This document shows, piece by piece, positions 44,146 through 53,128 of a stretch of DNA of 64,000 nt. Location of the stretch: NCBI RefSeq assembly GCF_947495715.1, contig NZ_CANLZU010000015.1:1-64000 (forward strand), written 5' to 3'. Numbering within the stretch: the first letter of the stretch is position 1; each line of letters starts with the position of its first letter. The notes under the pieces were generated by a model, which was not told where the DNA came from, ran no database searches, and was given only the letters and a program-made list of their open reading frames with translations. The position numbers were made by a program, and so were the translations under genes. The stretch is from an uncultured Oceanisphaera sp. (GTDB taxonomy: Bacteria > Pseudomonadota > Gammaproteobacteria > Enterobacterales > Aeromonadaceae).

Positions 44146-45912
44146 TTAACGGCCTTGGGTTGTCTCGGGCCTTATTTCACGGGGCTGTGCCGAGCCTGTG
44201 GCACTTATATTCACGCCTCGGTCTCGGCGGCTCTGCTTGGCGGTTTTGTGCTGGTACATTTTGCGATCGGCGATGGCCAGACATGCCGAGGCATTAGCGC
44301 TATCTTCACTGGTGGCCAGCCCGAAACTGATGCCGGACATCGGCCAGTGGGCGTGCAGCGCCGTTTCTATATTCGAGATGGTGCCTTCAAGGTGCCGACG
44401 GATCTCGGGTAACTGATCTGTTGTTGTGCCCTGCACCAGCCAGACAAATTCATCGCCCCCGGTTCGGAATATCTCGCCGGTATGACCGATTCGTTCGTGC
44501 ATTAATCGGGACGCTTCCGACAGAAAGTGATCGCCGGCGTCATGGCCCATTGAGTCGTTAATCGCCTTCATGCCGTCAAAGTCGATAAACATGATGAGGT
44601 AGGCGTCGGACAGATCCGAGAGTCGTTCCTGCAGCAACAGCCGGTTTCCTACCTGAGTCAGCGGATCGATGCGGGATTCGTAAAAGACTCGGTTAAAGTC
44701 GTTTTGCTTGATTTTCAGCCATTCCGACAGCGAAAACAGAATACAGACGCAGTCGATGGCCAGGGCCATCACCACCGCCAGCTCCGGATAGGCCAAACCG
44801 GACACCAGGCTGGAATGGGAAACCATGTAGTACACCAGCGAGGCGCTGTAGAACAGGTTGCCGATCAGATAGTACTTGGCCCTGAAGTCTTCGCTCGAGA
44901 GCATGGTCATGCCAATCCAGAGGCTCAGCGGCACCCACAGCAGCGCAATAACATGAGACAGATAAAAGGTGATCTGAAAGGGCAGCCACAGCATCACCAT
45001 GCCCAGCAGGGATACCATGATCGCCAGCGATTTCAATACCCGGGCCAGTGCGGGATGCTGCTCGGTGCAATTGAACAGGCCAGAGGAAAAGAGGCTGGCG
45101 CAGGCAATGGCAAACGGAAACAGATGCATGCCGGCATAGGTCATATTCAGCCCGGCGTGCGCGGTAACGCCGTTAATGGCGCCGGCTGCTGCCGCCCAGC
45201 CCAGCGCATGCAGGCCCACATAGCCGGCGTAGGTGAGTGCCAGTGATTGGCGGGTGCGTACATAAATGGCCAGCGCCAGCAATGTCAGGGTCAACATGAT
45301 GGCAATGGCGCCGATCGTCGTGGAGTTCACCATAAATTGGTGATGATAAAATGCCCGTTGAGAATAAAAGGTGAGGGGGACCGGCGTGGCAAAGTGTTTT
45401 GCCTGAACCACTATCCACAGTTGGCCCGCCTCCTGGTCTTGCAGCCACAGCGGCAGCACCTGGGTGTGCATCAGCCGGGGCGTGAGGTCATCGCTCAGCT
45501 GAGAAAATTCGGCCAGCATTCGCGGTGGCCCTTCATCGGGCTGCCAGTAGGCGATACCGGTATCGATAAAATTGGCACCTGGCACCACAAACCAGGTTTG
45601 CCGCCGGGTATTGGTGATCGGCAGCCGGGTTACAAAGGCCCCGGACTGGCCGAAAAGGCTATCAACGGCGGCTGCTTCACCTGTCAGCTGCTGTTGCAGT
45701 TTATGGAGCGGGGCACGCGCCAGAGAAGCATCCAGTGGATACCAGCGTTGATGATCGGCTGACGAATGAACGGTTTCATCGAGTTGCAGGCTATCGCCAA
45801 CCTCGGCATGAGAGAAGGAGGAAGCGAAACTCGCCAGTAACAACACCCATACTCGAACGATCATTGCGCCAACAATATGCATAATTGGTATACGTCCAAA
45901 AGAAACCATCAT
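44146..45912 (-). CDS. Membrane diguanylate cyclase (7TMR-DISM + GGDEF)
   Basis: 588 residues from ATG 45912; starts at 45909, 45966 or 45882 are possible. Signal-like segment, a periplasmic domain (about 30-195) of the 7TMR-DISM extracellular type, seven membrane helices (about 200-400) and a C-terminal GGDEF domain (about 425-555) with an intact RTGGDEF site. No RxxD inhibitory motif stands just before it, so product inhibition may be absent. It should make cyclic di-GMP in response to an external, perhaps carbohydrate, signal. Confidence 0.88.
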   Translation of the reverse strand: MMVSFGRIPIMHIVGAMIVRVWVLLLASFASSFSHAEVGDSLQLDETVHSSADHQRWYPLDASLARAPLHKLQQQLTGEAAAVDSLFGQSGAFVTRLPITNTRRQTWFVVPGANFIDTGIAYWQPDEGPPRMLAEFSQLSDDLTPRLMHTQVLPLWLQDQEAGQLWIVVQAKHFATPVPLTFYSQRAFYHHQFMVNSTTIGAIAIMLTLTLLALAIYVRTRQSLALTYAGYVGLHALGWAAAAGAINGVTAHAGLNMTYAGMHLFPFAIACASLFSSGLFNCTEQHPALARVLKSLAIMVSLLGMVMLWLPFQITFYLSHVIALLWVPLSLWIGMTMLSSEDFRAKYYLIGNLFYSASLVYYMVSHSSLVSGLAYPELAVVMALAIDCVCILFSLSEWLKIKQNDFNRVFYESRIDPLTQVGNRLLLQERLSDLSDAYLIMFIDFDGMKAINDSMGHDAGDHFLSEASRLMHERIGHTGEIFRTGGDEFVWLVQGTTTDQLPEIRRHLEGTISNIETALHAHWPMSGISFGLATSEDSANASACLAIADRKMYQHKTAKQSRRDRGVNISATGSAQPREIRPETTQGR

Positions 45913-46344
45913 CGCTGAACCTTCAGCAACTATTTGATTTACATCATATAATGAAGGAAAAGACAAGTAATAAGTAATATCTCATCACTGATGTGGACTC
46001 TGTGGCCGGTTTGCCTTTTCGTCACCTTCGCGGGAATGACGACAGAACCATGCCTGTATGGAGTGATACCAAATGTACGGTTTTCTCCATTAACCCGGCT
46101 CACTACCGATTGGAAACACCATGAAAAAATAATATTTTGTACATTTACGTACTTTCTCCTGTTGAAACCGCGCCTGAACCGAAAACAAGAAAGTATAAAG
46201 GCACTCTTGCCGGTATTCCGTTTTGTATCAAGGTAAAAAGCTCAATTCCTTCGAGATGATGTTGTTACCATAAAAGCGGAAGTTTCTTGCCTTGCGCCGC
46301 AACTGTCTGTATTATGCGTGGCCTTTTTGCTTTTGGATGTCAAC
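45913..46344. other. Gene-free AT-rich region between cyclase and yegD
   Basis: 432 bp. It holds a common bacterial intergenic dyad (CGTCACCTTCGCGGGAATGACG type, near 46020-46041) and otherwise AT-rich sequence, presumably with both divergent promoters. An 81-codon open frame at 45991-46236 has no ribosome site and overlaps the dyad. Confidence 0.5.
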
Positions 46345-47718
46345 ATGATCGGATTTGACTACGGTACATCAAACTGTGCCGTCGGCGTGATGGAAGGAAA
46401 TAACCCGAAGATTTTACCCTTGGGTGATCATGGTCGATATATATCGTCAACCTTATATGCGCCAAGCCGAGACGTGATTGTCAACTGGCTGTACAAACAC
46501 CTGCCACCGGCAGAACAAAAGAACTTTCAGCAGCGACGGCAAAGACAACTGCAAAAAGGGCAGATTGAATTAAAAGAACTGGCGTTAGACGGCTACCCCA
46601 CCGAATTGTCATTTGGCCAGCAGGCATTGAATAATTACCTGCAAGAGCCAGATGAGGGTTACTACATAAAGTCGCCTAAATCCTTTTTGGGAGCGACGGG
46701 CCTGTTGCCGCAACAAGCCGAATTGTTTGAAGACATTGTGGCGGCCATGATGAGCAATGTAAAAACGCTCACCGAAGCCGCACTTGGCAGAAGTGTCAGC
46801 CAGACGGTGATTGGCCGCCCGGTTAACTTTCAGGGCCTGCGTGGTGAAGAAAGTAACCGGCAGGCACTGGAAATATTAACCAACGCCGCAAAGCGCGTCG
46901 GCTTCAAGGATGTTGAATTTCAGTTTGAACCGGTTGCCGCCGGCTTTGAATATGAAGCCGGCCTGACCAAAGAAACCCGGGTGCTGGTGGTCGATATCGG
47001 CGGTGGTACCACCGATTGCTCCATGTTGCTGATGGGACCCAAACAGGCGCTTTTGCCAGACAGAACCGGTGACTTGTTAAGCCACAGCGGTGAGCGAGTC
47101 GGTGGTAATGATTTTGACATTACCTTTGCGCTCAAAGGCATAATGCCCAGCTTTGGCCTGGACAGCATGTTGAAAACCGGCAAGCCGGTACCCGCCAACA
47201 GTTACGCGCAAGCGGTCTCCATTAACAACATTCATAATCAGACCGAGTTTTACAGTGCCGCCAATGGCCGCTTGCTGGAGCAGCTGATCCGTGATGCCGA
47301 ACAGCCCGAGCTGTTGTCGCGCCTGTTAACGGTGCAAAAAAACAAACTCAGCTATCGCGTGGTGAATGCGGCGGAGCAAAGCAAAATTGCCCTGACGGAC
47401 TGCACCGAGCAGCTCGTCGACTTGTCCGACATAGACAAGGGCTTGAGTGTAAATCTGGACAGAGACGGTTTTGCCAGCGCCTGCCATCGTGAACTGAATA
47501 CCATCGCCGCCCTGATGAACGATGCCATTACCCAGGCCAACTGCCAGCCGGATGTGGTGTTCGTGACCGGCGGTACCGCCAAGTCACCGGTGCTGAATCG
47601 GTTTTTGCAGCAGCAGTTTCAGCACACCCCCATCGTGATCGGCGACCACTTCGGCAGCGTCACCGCCGGCCTGACCCGCTGGGCCAACAAAATATATGGC
47701 CCCGGCGAGCAAGGGTAA
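46345..47718 (+). CDS. yegD: Hsp70-family chaperone-like protein YegD
   Basis: 457 residues; E. coli YegD has 450. Actin-like ATPase fold with phosphate-binding MIGFDYGTSNCAVGVM at the N-terminus, a second phosphate loop LVVDIGGGTTDCSMLLMGP and the adenosine motif VFVTGGTAKSPVL. As in YegD, no substrate-binding domain follows the ATPase. The start at 46345 gives the family N-terminus; a GTG at 46318 is also in frame. Its client or partner is unknown. Confidence 0.93.
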   Translation: MIGFDYGTSNCAVGVMEGNNPKILPLGDHGRYISSTLYAPSRDVIVNWLYKHLPPAEQKNFQQRRQRQLQKGQIELKELALDGYPTELSFGQQALNNYLQEPDEGYYIKSPKSFLGATGLLPQQAELFEDIVAAMMSNVKTLTEAALGRSVSQTVIGRPVNFQGLRGEESNRQALEILTNAAKRVGFKDVEFQFEPVAAGFEYEAGLTKETRVLVVDIGGGTTDCSMLLMGPKQALLPDRTGDLLSHSGERVGGNDFDITFALKGIMPSFGLDSMLKTGKPVPANSYAQAVSINNIHNQTEFYSAANGRLLEQLIRDAEQPELLSRLLTVQKNKLSYRVVNAAEQSKIALTDCTEQLVDLSDIDKGLSVNLDRDGFASACHRELNTIAALMNDAITQANCQPDVVFVTGGTAKSPVLNRFLQQQFQHTPIVIGDHFGSVTAGLTRWANKIYGPGEQG

Positions 47719-47746
47719 GCCGCGCCTTGCCAGCAGTAAGTTAAGT

Positions 47747-48397
47747 TCAAACGGATTCGGCGCTGATCTCCTGCAATGCCTGCACCCAGGCATCGGGCTC
47801 TTGAGCGCCGGAGATGAGGTACTTGCCGTTGATAATGAAGGCTGGCACGGAAGTCACACCTGCCTGCTGGTAAGTGGCTTCCTCTTCGCGCACCATGGCA
47901 GCGTATTGATTCGAGTCCAGTACCTGTTTGGCTGTTGCCGGGTCCAGCCCCAGTGCGGTAACACAACCTAATAGCACAGCGTGATTGGAGATATCCATCG
48001 CCTTGCCAAAATACACGTCGAACAGCGCCTGTTTCATGGCGGTTTGTTGACCTTGCTCCCCCGCCCATTTGACCAAACGGTGGGCGTCGAAGGTATTGCA
48101 GGTCAGTCGCTGCTGTATTTTTTCGAAGTTGAGGCCAAGATCGTTGGCAATCCTCATCATATTGCTCTGATTTGCCCGCATCTCTTCTTCGCTCCGGCCG
48201 TATTTTTTGGCCAGAGCCGGCAAGATGGGTTCCCCTTGACCGATGTGGTCGGGGTTCAGTTCAAAGGCATGCCACTGAATGGTGAACTCATACTCTGGTG
48301 CCAGTTGCTCCATGGCCTGTTCCAGCCGGGCATAGCCGATGGCGCACCAGGGGCAGGCGATATCGGAAACAATATCTATCTGTATCTTGTTCATCAA
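47747..48397 (-). CDS. FrnE-like DsbA-family oxidoreductase
   Basis: 216 residues. Thioredoxin fold with helical insertion and active site CPWC at about residues 15-18 (SDIACPWCAIGYARL), cis-proline in VTSVPAFIINGKYLISGAQ. Lacks a signal peptide, so it acts in the cytoplasm, like FrnE/2-hydroxychromene isomerase relatives that respond to oxidative stress. It lies 15 bp after the DUF503 gene on the same strand. Confidence 0.92.
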   Translation of the reverse strand: MMNKIQIDIVSDIACPWCAIGYARLEQAMEQLAPEYEFTIQWHAFELNPDHIGQGEPILPALAKKYGRSEEEMRANQSNMMRIANDLGLNFEKIQQRLTCNTFDAHRLVKWAGEQGQQTAMKQALFDVYFGKAMDISNHAVLLGCVTALGLDPATAKQVLDSNQYAAMVREEEATYQQAGVTSVPAFIINGKYLISGAQEPDAWVQALQEISAESV

Positions 48398-48412
48398 AAT
48401 GGGTCCTGTTGA

Positions 48413-48694
48413 TTAGAGGCGTTCCTGCGTGACCTTGATTATGCGTGCTTCTACGGTGCGCTGTATCTTGTCTTCTATCTGGCTGCATTGCGATTCAACC
48501 TCGCGCCTTGAGGCGGCCACCACCACAAACGACCATTCGCTGGCATCGTGCCTGTTGTGTTCACCATTCTCACAGACCGCCACCGCCGGGTTGCGCCCGA
48601 ACCGTTCGTGCATACCGCCCATACGCTGGCGTTTTTCTTTTAGCGAGCCACATCCCGGCAGAGAAAAAGTCATGGTCAGAATACCGATATGCAT
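48413..48694 (-). CDS. DUF503 family protein
   Basis: 93 residues from ATG 48694 behind AAGGAG. MHIGILTMTFSLPGCGSLKEKRQ is the DUF503 (YlxP-like) start; YlxP of Bacillus relatives is linked to ribosome maturation. The middle (ENGEHNRHDASEW) differs from the classical members. It probably shares a transcript with the FrnE-like gene. Confidence 0.8.
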   Translation of the reverse strand: MHIGILTMTFSLPGCGSLKEKRQRMGGMHERFGRNPAVAVCENGEHNRHDASEWSFVVVAASRREVESQCSQIEDKIQRTVEARIIKVTQERL

Positions 48695-49132
48695 GTCGTT
48701 CTCCTTACTGGCGTGCCGAACAGCGTAGTCTTTTCAGGCTATTCAGCAAGAGAACTCAGGCTTTAGCGCTGAACCGGCATGCGCATAAATATGCATGGTT
48801 TACTTTGTGTTCATTGATCCGATGGGTTGTGAATGTGCCACGATAGATTGGTTTTGGTAGCAAATGAGGCTGATTTGACTGCCAACTAAATATTTTCATG
48901 TGAGTCTGAAATGGTGTCTTGCATAAACGATCGATTAATGCGGATTTAAATAGTTTGTTTAACTGCTTTTACTGGAGTGAATTGATATTTAATGTTAATT
49001 ATTAGTTAATTAATGCTATTAAGTTTTGATTTTTTCCTTGTATAGTGAGCCGGTTATCTGCGAGCCGGAAAGGGTTTCCGGCGGGTGTTCGGCACCAATG
49101 GAGCAGAGGCACACCTATTCAAGGAGCACGAG
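48695..49132. promoter_or_regulatory. AT-rich upstream region of the racemase gene
   Basis: 438 bp without a gene, much richer in AT than its surroundings from 48850 to 49050. A TATAGT at 49041-49046 with a weak TTAAGT 16 bp upstream is the best promoter candidate for the racemase. The long AT tract would suit H-NS or another nucleoid protein; that is inference. Confidence 0.35.
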
Positions 49133-50365
49133 ATGAAGTTTACCCCTACCGCCCTGGCACTGGCCCTTGCCACCTGTTTGTCCACCTCGGTACAAGCCGC
49201 ACCGGAACTGCCGGTGACCGGCCTGGATACCGGCAGCAGCCAGTACAATACCGCCAATGCCTGGGTCGAGATCGATCAGGCGGCGTTCGAACACAACATC
49301 AGCACCCTGCAGGCCCTGCTGGACGGCAAGTCCCGGATTTGCGCCATCATGAAGGCCGACGCCTATGGTCACGGCATCGCCAACCTGATGCCCTCGGTCA
49401 TGGCCGCCAATATTCCCTGTGTGGGCATTACCAGCAACGAAGAGGCGCGGGTGGTGCGCGAGAGCGGCTACGAAGGCCGTATCATGCGGGTACGCAGCGC
49501 CAGCCCACAAGAGGTGAGTAACGGCCTGCAATACGAGATGGAAGAGCTGTTCGGTGATATCGACGCCGCGCGCGAAGCGGCCGAAATAGCGGCGGTCGCG
49601 GGCAAGACCCTGCGCTATCACCTGGGGTTGAACGCCGGTGGCATGAGCCGCAACGGGCTGGAAGTGGCAACGGAAGAGGGCAAGCAGGAAGCACGCGAGC
49701 TGCTGGCGCTGAAGAACCTGGAGCTGGTCGGCATCATGACCCACTTCCAGTATGAAGAGGCAGACTTCGTGCGGGCGGGGCTGGCCAAGTTCAACGAGCA
49801 GTCGCAGTGGCTGATTGAAGACGGCAAGCTGGATCGCAGCAAGCTGACCCTGCACACCGCCAACTCCTTCACCACCCTGGAAGTGCCGGAAGCGCGCCTC
49901 GACATGGTTCGCCCGGGCGGCATCATCTACGGCGACACCCTGCCTTCCTATACCGAATACAAGAAGGTGATGTCGTTCAAGACCCGGGTGGCCTCGGTCA
50001 ACGACTACCCGGCCGGCAACCTGGTGGGGTATGACGGTACCTACACTCTGAAGCGTGACTCGCTGCTGGCCAATCTGCCGATGGGCTATTCCGACGGCTA
50101 TCGCCGGGTGTTTACCAACAAGGCTTATGTAGTGGTCAACGGCCACAGAGCGCCGGTGGTGGGCAAGGTGTCGATGAACACCACCATGATCGACGTGACC
50201 GATATTCCGGGCGTGAAGCCGGGTGACGAGGTAGTGCTGTTCGGCAAACAGGGTGAAGCCGAAGTAACCCAGGGCGAGCTGGAAGACGCCAACGGCGCCC
50301 TGCTGGCCGATCTGTATACCGTATGGGGCAACTCGAATCCCAAGATCCTGAAACGCAACAACTAA
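49133..50365 (+). CDS. bsr: Periplasmic broad-specificity amino acid racemase
   Basis: 410 residues. A signal peptide (ALALALATCLSTSVQA) is followed by an alanine racemase fold: PLP lysine in IMKADAYGHG, GLNAGGMSRNG and the C-terminal tyrosine region VGKVSMNTTMIDVTDIPG. Export plus residues such as the long NSFTTLEVPE stretch match BsrV of Vibrio, which makes D-Met, D-Leu and other D-amino acids that modify and regulate the cell wall. AAGGAG at 49121-49126 sets the start. A terminator follows. Confidence 0.9.
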   Translation: MKFTPTALALALATCLSTSVQAAPELPVTGLDTGSSQYNTANAWVEIDQAAFEHNISTLQALLDGKSRICAIMKADAYGHGIANLMPSVMAANIPCVGITSNEEARVVRESGYEGRIMRVRSASPQEVSNGLQYEMEELFGDIDAAREAAEIAAVAGKTLRYHLGLNAGGMSRNGLEVATEEGKQEARELLALKNLELVGIMTHFQYEEADFVRAGLAKFNEQSQWLIEDGKLDRSKLTLHTANSFTTLEVPEARLDMVRPGGIIYGDTLPSYTEYKKVMSFKTRVASVNDYPAGNLVGYDGTYTLKRDSLLANLPMGYSDGYRRVFTNKAYVVVNGHRAPVVGKVSMNTTMIDVTDIPGVKPGDEVVLFGKQGEAEVTQGELEDANGALLADLYTVWGNSNPKILKRNN

Positions 50366-50413
50366 GCGGCGCACTTGAGCTGAAAGCCAGAAGCCAGAAG
50401 CTGAAAGCGTGAG

Positions 50414-50442
50414 GCGGGGAGGGTGACCTTCCCGCTTTTTTC
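50414..50442 (+). terminator. Terminator after the racemase gene
   Basis: GCGGGGAGGG-TGA-CCTTCCCGC and a run of six T. The same hairpin sequence follows the nap operon at 60881-60912. Confidence 0.85.
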
Positions 50443-50750
50443 GTTGTAGCGACCCTGTAAAAGGTGTCCTGTTCTTTTGTGCTTTCGGTTGAACGCTTGT
50501 GTATAAACACCGTTGAGCTGACGCATTCCTCTGGACAGGTTGCCTTCCGGTGTTTTGATCAGCAGATGGTAATGATTTCCCATCAGGCAGTAAGCATGGC
50601 AGACCCAGTGAAAGGTCTCACATACATCATCGAACCCGGCAAGGAATCTGTATCGGTCGTCATTACACTCGAAAATTGGCTCGGCCGATTACCCCGAGAG
50701 ATCACATGATATAAGGCACCAAGGAACTCCAATAGTAACGGCCTCGCCAT
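50443..50750 (-). pseudogene. Truncated, frameshifted REP-associated tyrosine transposase (RAYT)
   Basis: Starts at ATG 50750 with MARPLLLEFLGALYHVISRG, the N-terminus of Y1/IS200-like RAYT transposases. A one-base shift near 50688 then changes frame; the second frame continues FECNDDRYRFLAGFDDVCE and reaches the HUH motif MGNHYHLLIKTPEGN and LNGVYTQAFNRKH. Similarity stops at HLLQGRYN, where the racemase terminator begins, so the catalytic tyrosine region is lost. It is a dead remnant, of interest because the window is full of GTAG-headed palindromes, the targets of such enzymes. Confidence 0.85.
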
Positions 50751-50766
50751 ACTTGGCGCCTTCTTG

Positions 50767-50802
50767 ATGTGACTCATAGTCCGTAGACACATCGTCTACA
50801 TT
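50767..50802 (+). promoter_or_regulatory. C-boxes (tandem operator) of the restriction-modification system
   Basis: Two adjacent dyads: GACT-CAT-AGTC (50771-50781) and GTAGAC-ACATC-GTCTAC (50783-50799), framed by ATGT and ACAT. This matches the operator layout of C.Esp1396I and related C proteins, which also reads GACTnnnAGTC then CCGT. Binding of one dimer should activate and of two repress the C-R promoter. Confidence 0.85.
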
Positions 50803-50836
50803 ACGGAATGATCCCTCTAACTATATGAGGATGATC

Positions 50837-51073
50837 ATGAGCGAAGAGAAAATACTCCAACGATTTGGACTGCATGTCAAAACTTTAAGAACAAAGCTCG
50901 ATCTTAGCCAAGAGCAATTGGCATCGCTGTGTGATTTGGATCGTACGTATATAAGTGGTATAGAAAGAGGTAAAAGAAATATTAGCCTCTTGAATATCAT
51001 AAAACTTGCATCTTCTCTTAAGGTATCCTCTTCAGAATTAATGGATTTCCAAAAGGATTTATCTAATGAGTGA
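50837..51073 (+). CDS. Restriction-modification controller (C) protein
   Basis: 78 residues from ATG 50837 (GAGG six bases upstream; in-frame ATGs at 50825 and 50831 are alternatives). A single XRE helix-turn-helix (about 10-65), with LSQEQLASLCDLDRTYISGIERGKRN; the LDRTYISGIER part is the recognition helix of C.Esp1396I-type proteins. It overlaps the restriction gene by 8 bp and has C-boxes just upstream, so it should time expression of restriction after methylation. Confidence 0.9.
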   Translation: MSEEKILQRFGLHVKTLRTKLDLSQEQLASLCDLDRTYISGIERGKRNISLLNIIKLASSLKVSSSELMDFQKDLSNE

Positions 51074-52133
51074 AACACCCGCTGCATTCGTACGAGAAGA
51101 AGCCGCTAATTACAGCGTGCAACCTGACTCAGTAATATACAAGTATATTGATCGAAAAACGAAGGCTTCTGATAGAGGCAGCAAAGCAAGAAGGTCTTTA
51201 GGTAACCTGTATGCTCTTTATGTAATCTGCGAAGACTATGTGAACGAAAGATTTGAAGGCTCTACCTTTACAGAACTAATGCGCAGAATGAAGATCATGC
51301 CCTTTGGCGCAAAGTTGCAGAACCACCCTCTTGATAACAGACTTAATGATGAGGTACGTAGACAATATGGGGTGTCTGATGAGATGCTGCCTGTCCAGCC
51401 TGCTGACCTAGGTGATGGAAAAAAGGCGAGGAAAATTTCTATCTCACTGCTTTCTGAAAATGGAATGGATCCAAAGGTTGCAGCTCAATTCGTAGTCGCT
51501 TCAATTGATCGTTATATAAAAATAATTGATGATAATCAAAACGCGTATCTCAATGAAATAGAAAATTCATCAACTGATTCAGCAATTGTAAGTAAAGTCG
51601 AAGAAGCTTTTCACTATAGTTCTGATGCCCGCTTGTTTGAAATTATTTCATATGCACTGCTTCACATTCATTTTGCACAGTATGAAATAGACATCAGTGT
51701 TGGTCGTATTAAATATTTAAACCCTATTAACAAAAAAGAAAAGTTGAGTCTTTTTAGAACCGGGCGAACTAATGCGAACGACGGTGGTATTGACTTTGTG
51801 CTCAAGCCTCTTGGCAAATTCTTTCAAGTTACTGAAACTTTGGATTTCAGAAAATTCTTTTTGGATTTTGATAAGATCAACCGATTCCCTTTAAGTTTTG
51901 TAATAAAAACAGACTTGACTCCAGATGAAGTGAGGGAGCAGTTGCGAAACGCATCAATCTCTCAAATTGGTCAAGTACAATCAAATCAATACTTGAGCTT
52001 ATTCGATGAAATCTATACGTTAAATGAGCTAAGGGAGATTCTAAGTTGGGTAAGCTCAAATCACCAGTTAATAAGAGAGCTTAAAACAATAATTGTAAAC
52101 TGCTTCAAGCTCGAATATGGGCTTTTAGATTAA
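51066..52133 (+). CDS. Putative type II restriction endonuclease
   Basis: 355 residues, strongly AT-rich. I do not recognise the family. The position between a C gene and a convergent methyltransferase, with 8-bp and 9-bp overlaps, makes restriction its likely task. A PD-(D/E)xK-like core may be FEIISYALLHIHF (E192), NDGGIDFVLKP (D243) and FFQVTE (Q254-E257), which resembles Mrr-type DGGID...QVK, but the usual catalytic lysine position is Thr256. A substitute lysine (K247 or K251) is possible. Target sequence unknown; if it pairs with the YhdJ-like methylase it may be ATGCAT. Confidence 0.7.
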   Translation: MSETPAAFVREEAANYSVQPDSVIYKYIDRKTKASDRGSKARRSLGNLYALYVICEDYVNERFEGSTFTELMRRMKIMPFGAKLQNHPLDNRLNDEVRRQYGVSDEMLPVQPADLGDGKKARKISISLLSENGMDPKVAAQFVVASIDRYIKIIDDNQNAYLNEIENSSTDSAIVSKVEEAFHYSSDARLFEIISYALLHIHFAQYEIDISVGRIKYLNPINKKEKLSLFRTGRTNANDGGIDFVLKPLGKFFQVTETLDFRKFFLDFDKINRFPLSFVIKTDLTPDEVREQLRNASISQIGQVQSNQYLSLFDEIYTLNELREILSWVSSNHQLIRELKTIIVNCFKLEYGLLD

Positions 52134-53030
52134 TGAGTCTTGGTGGGGAGTTGGCTTTGCATCAGAACCTTTCTCCCTAACCTTTTTCGACAGGTTCTTG
52201 GTTTTTCTTTTTTTCTCTTTTGCTAACTCTTCTTCAGAGTAGTCAGATGTTAATTCAAGCTTTCTAATACCAATTTTCACATAATCTTCATTGATCTCAA
52301 TGCCAACAAATTTTCGGTGAAATTTTTTTGCAACAGCGCCGGTGCTGAAACTGCCTGAAAATGGATCAAGAACTAAATCGCCTTCATTTGAAGACGCCTT
52401 AATTACACGTTCAAGTAATGATTCCGGTTTTTGAGTTGGATGGTTTTCGTATTCATCCATCTTAAATCTTACCCTTGGGAACTCCCAAACATTACCAGGA
52501 ACTTTTTTCGTGTTGTATGGCTGAGGGGGGTTCTTTCGGTAATCTATTAACTGTCTTTTAGCGCCAGTTTTAGCTTCTACTAATATGTCATCATGGTTGA
52601 ACGTATAATTTTTAGGATGCTTTGTAAGCATTAATATTGGTTCATACATTGAGCCAAAGTAAGTCTTTGCCTGGACTCCAGAGCTATCATAGCTCCAAAT
52701 AACTCTGCTTTTTATTGTGAATAAATTTCGGCAGTAAATGTCCAAGAATGGCATATTTTCAGTGCTGTTCATTAGATAGAATGTACCGTGTGGCTTGAGC
52801 ACACGAAAACAATCATTAATCCACTCATAACACCATGCAAGAAAGTCTTTTTCAGTCCATTTTTCTTTAAGACCGTCAAAATCTTTCCCAATATTATACG
52901 GCGGATCGGCAAATATTAAGTCCACAGATTCGTCGTGGATTTCCTTTAATCCTAATAGAACATCTCCATGAATAATCTTGTGATTTTCATCGGAAAAAGT
53001 TTGATTAATAACACCAAATCGTTCGGCCAT
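52125..53030 (-). CDS. Adenine-specific DNA methyltransferase, YhdJ-like
   Basis: 301 residues from ATG 53030; an in-frame ATG at 53063 lies inside the operator and is unlikely. Beta-class order: catalytic motif DPPYNIGK (42-49) first, AdoMet motif DPFSGSFST (222-230) later. The sequence closely recalls E. coli YhdJ (target ATGCAT), including WSYDSSGVQAK, KNPPQPYN and the basic tail KKRKTKNLSKK. It should protect the host from the convergent nuclease. The specificity is inferred by similarity from memory. Low GC indicates transfer. Confidence 0.9.
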   Translation of the reverse strand: MAERFGVINQTFSDENHKIIHGDVLLGLKEIHDESVDLIFADPPYNIGKDFDGLKEKWTEKDFLAWCYEWINDCFRVLKPHGTFYLMNSTENMPFLDIYCRNLFTIKSRVIWSYDSSGVQAKTYFGSMYEPILMLTKHPKNYTFNHDDILVEAKTGAKRQLIDYRKNPPQPYNTKKVPGNVWEFPRVRFKMDEYENHPTQKPESLLERVIKASSNEGDLVLDPFSGSFSTGAVAKKFHRKFVGIEINEDYVKIGIRKLELTSDYSEEELAKEKKRKTKNLSKKVREKGSDAKPTPHQDSLI

Positions 53031-53054
53031 TAGAACACCCAAAGCAAACACTAA

Positions 53055-53074
53055 ACGTGACACATAGTCTACAT
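53055..53074 (-). promoter_or_regulatory. Single C-protein operator at the methylase promoter
   Basis: On the minus strand it reads GTAGAC-TATGT-GTCAC, the same half-site as the right C-box at 50783. A single copy lies 25 bp upstream of the methylase start, where one C dimer would block its promoter, as in Esp1396I. Confidence 0.75.
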
Positions 53075-53128
53075 TTTAATACTTCAAAGAACAACCTGAA
53101 TCAATCGCGGTGCATGAAGGTGGGGAGC

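Noticed and set aside
45991..46236. 81-codon frame upstream of yegD
   Set aside because: No ribosome site; begins in a common intergenic dyad and reads through AT-rich promoter-like DNA.
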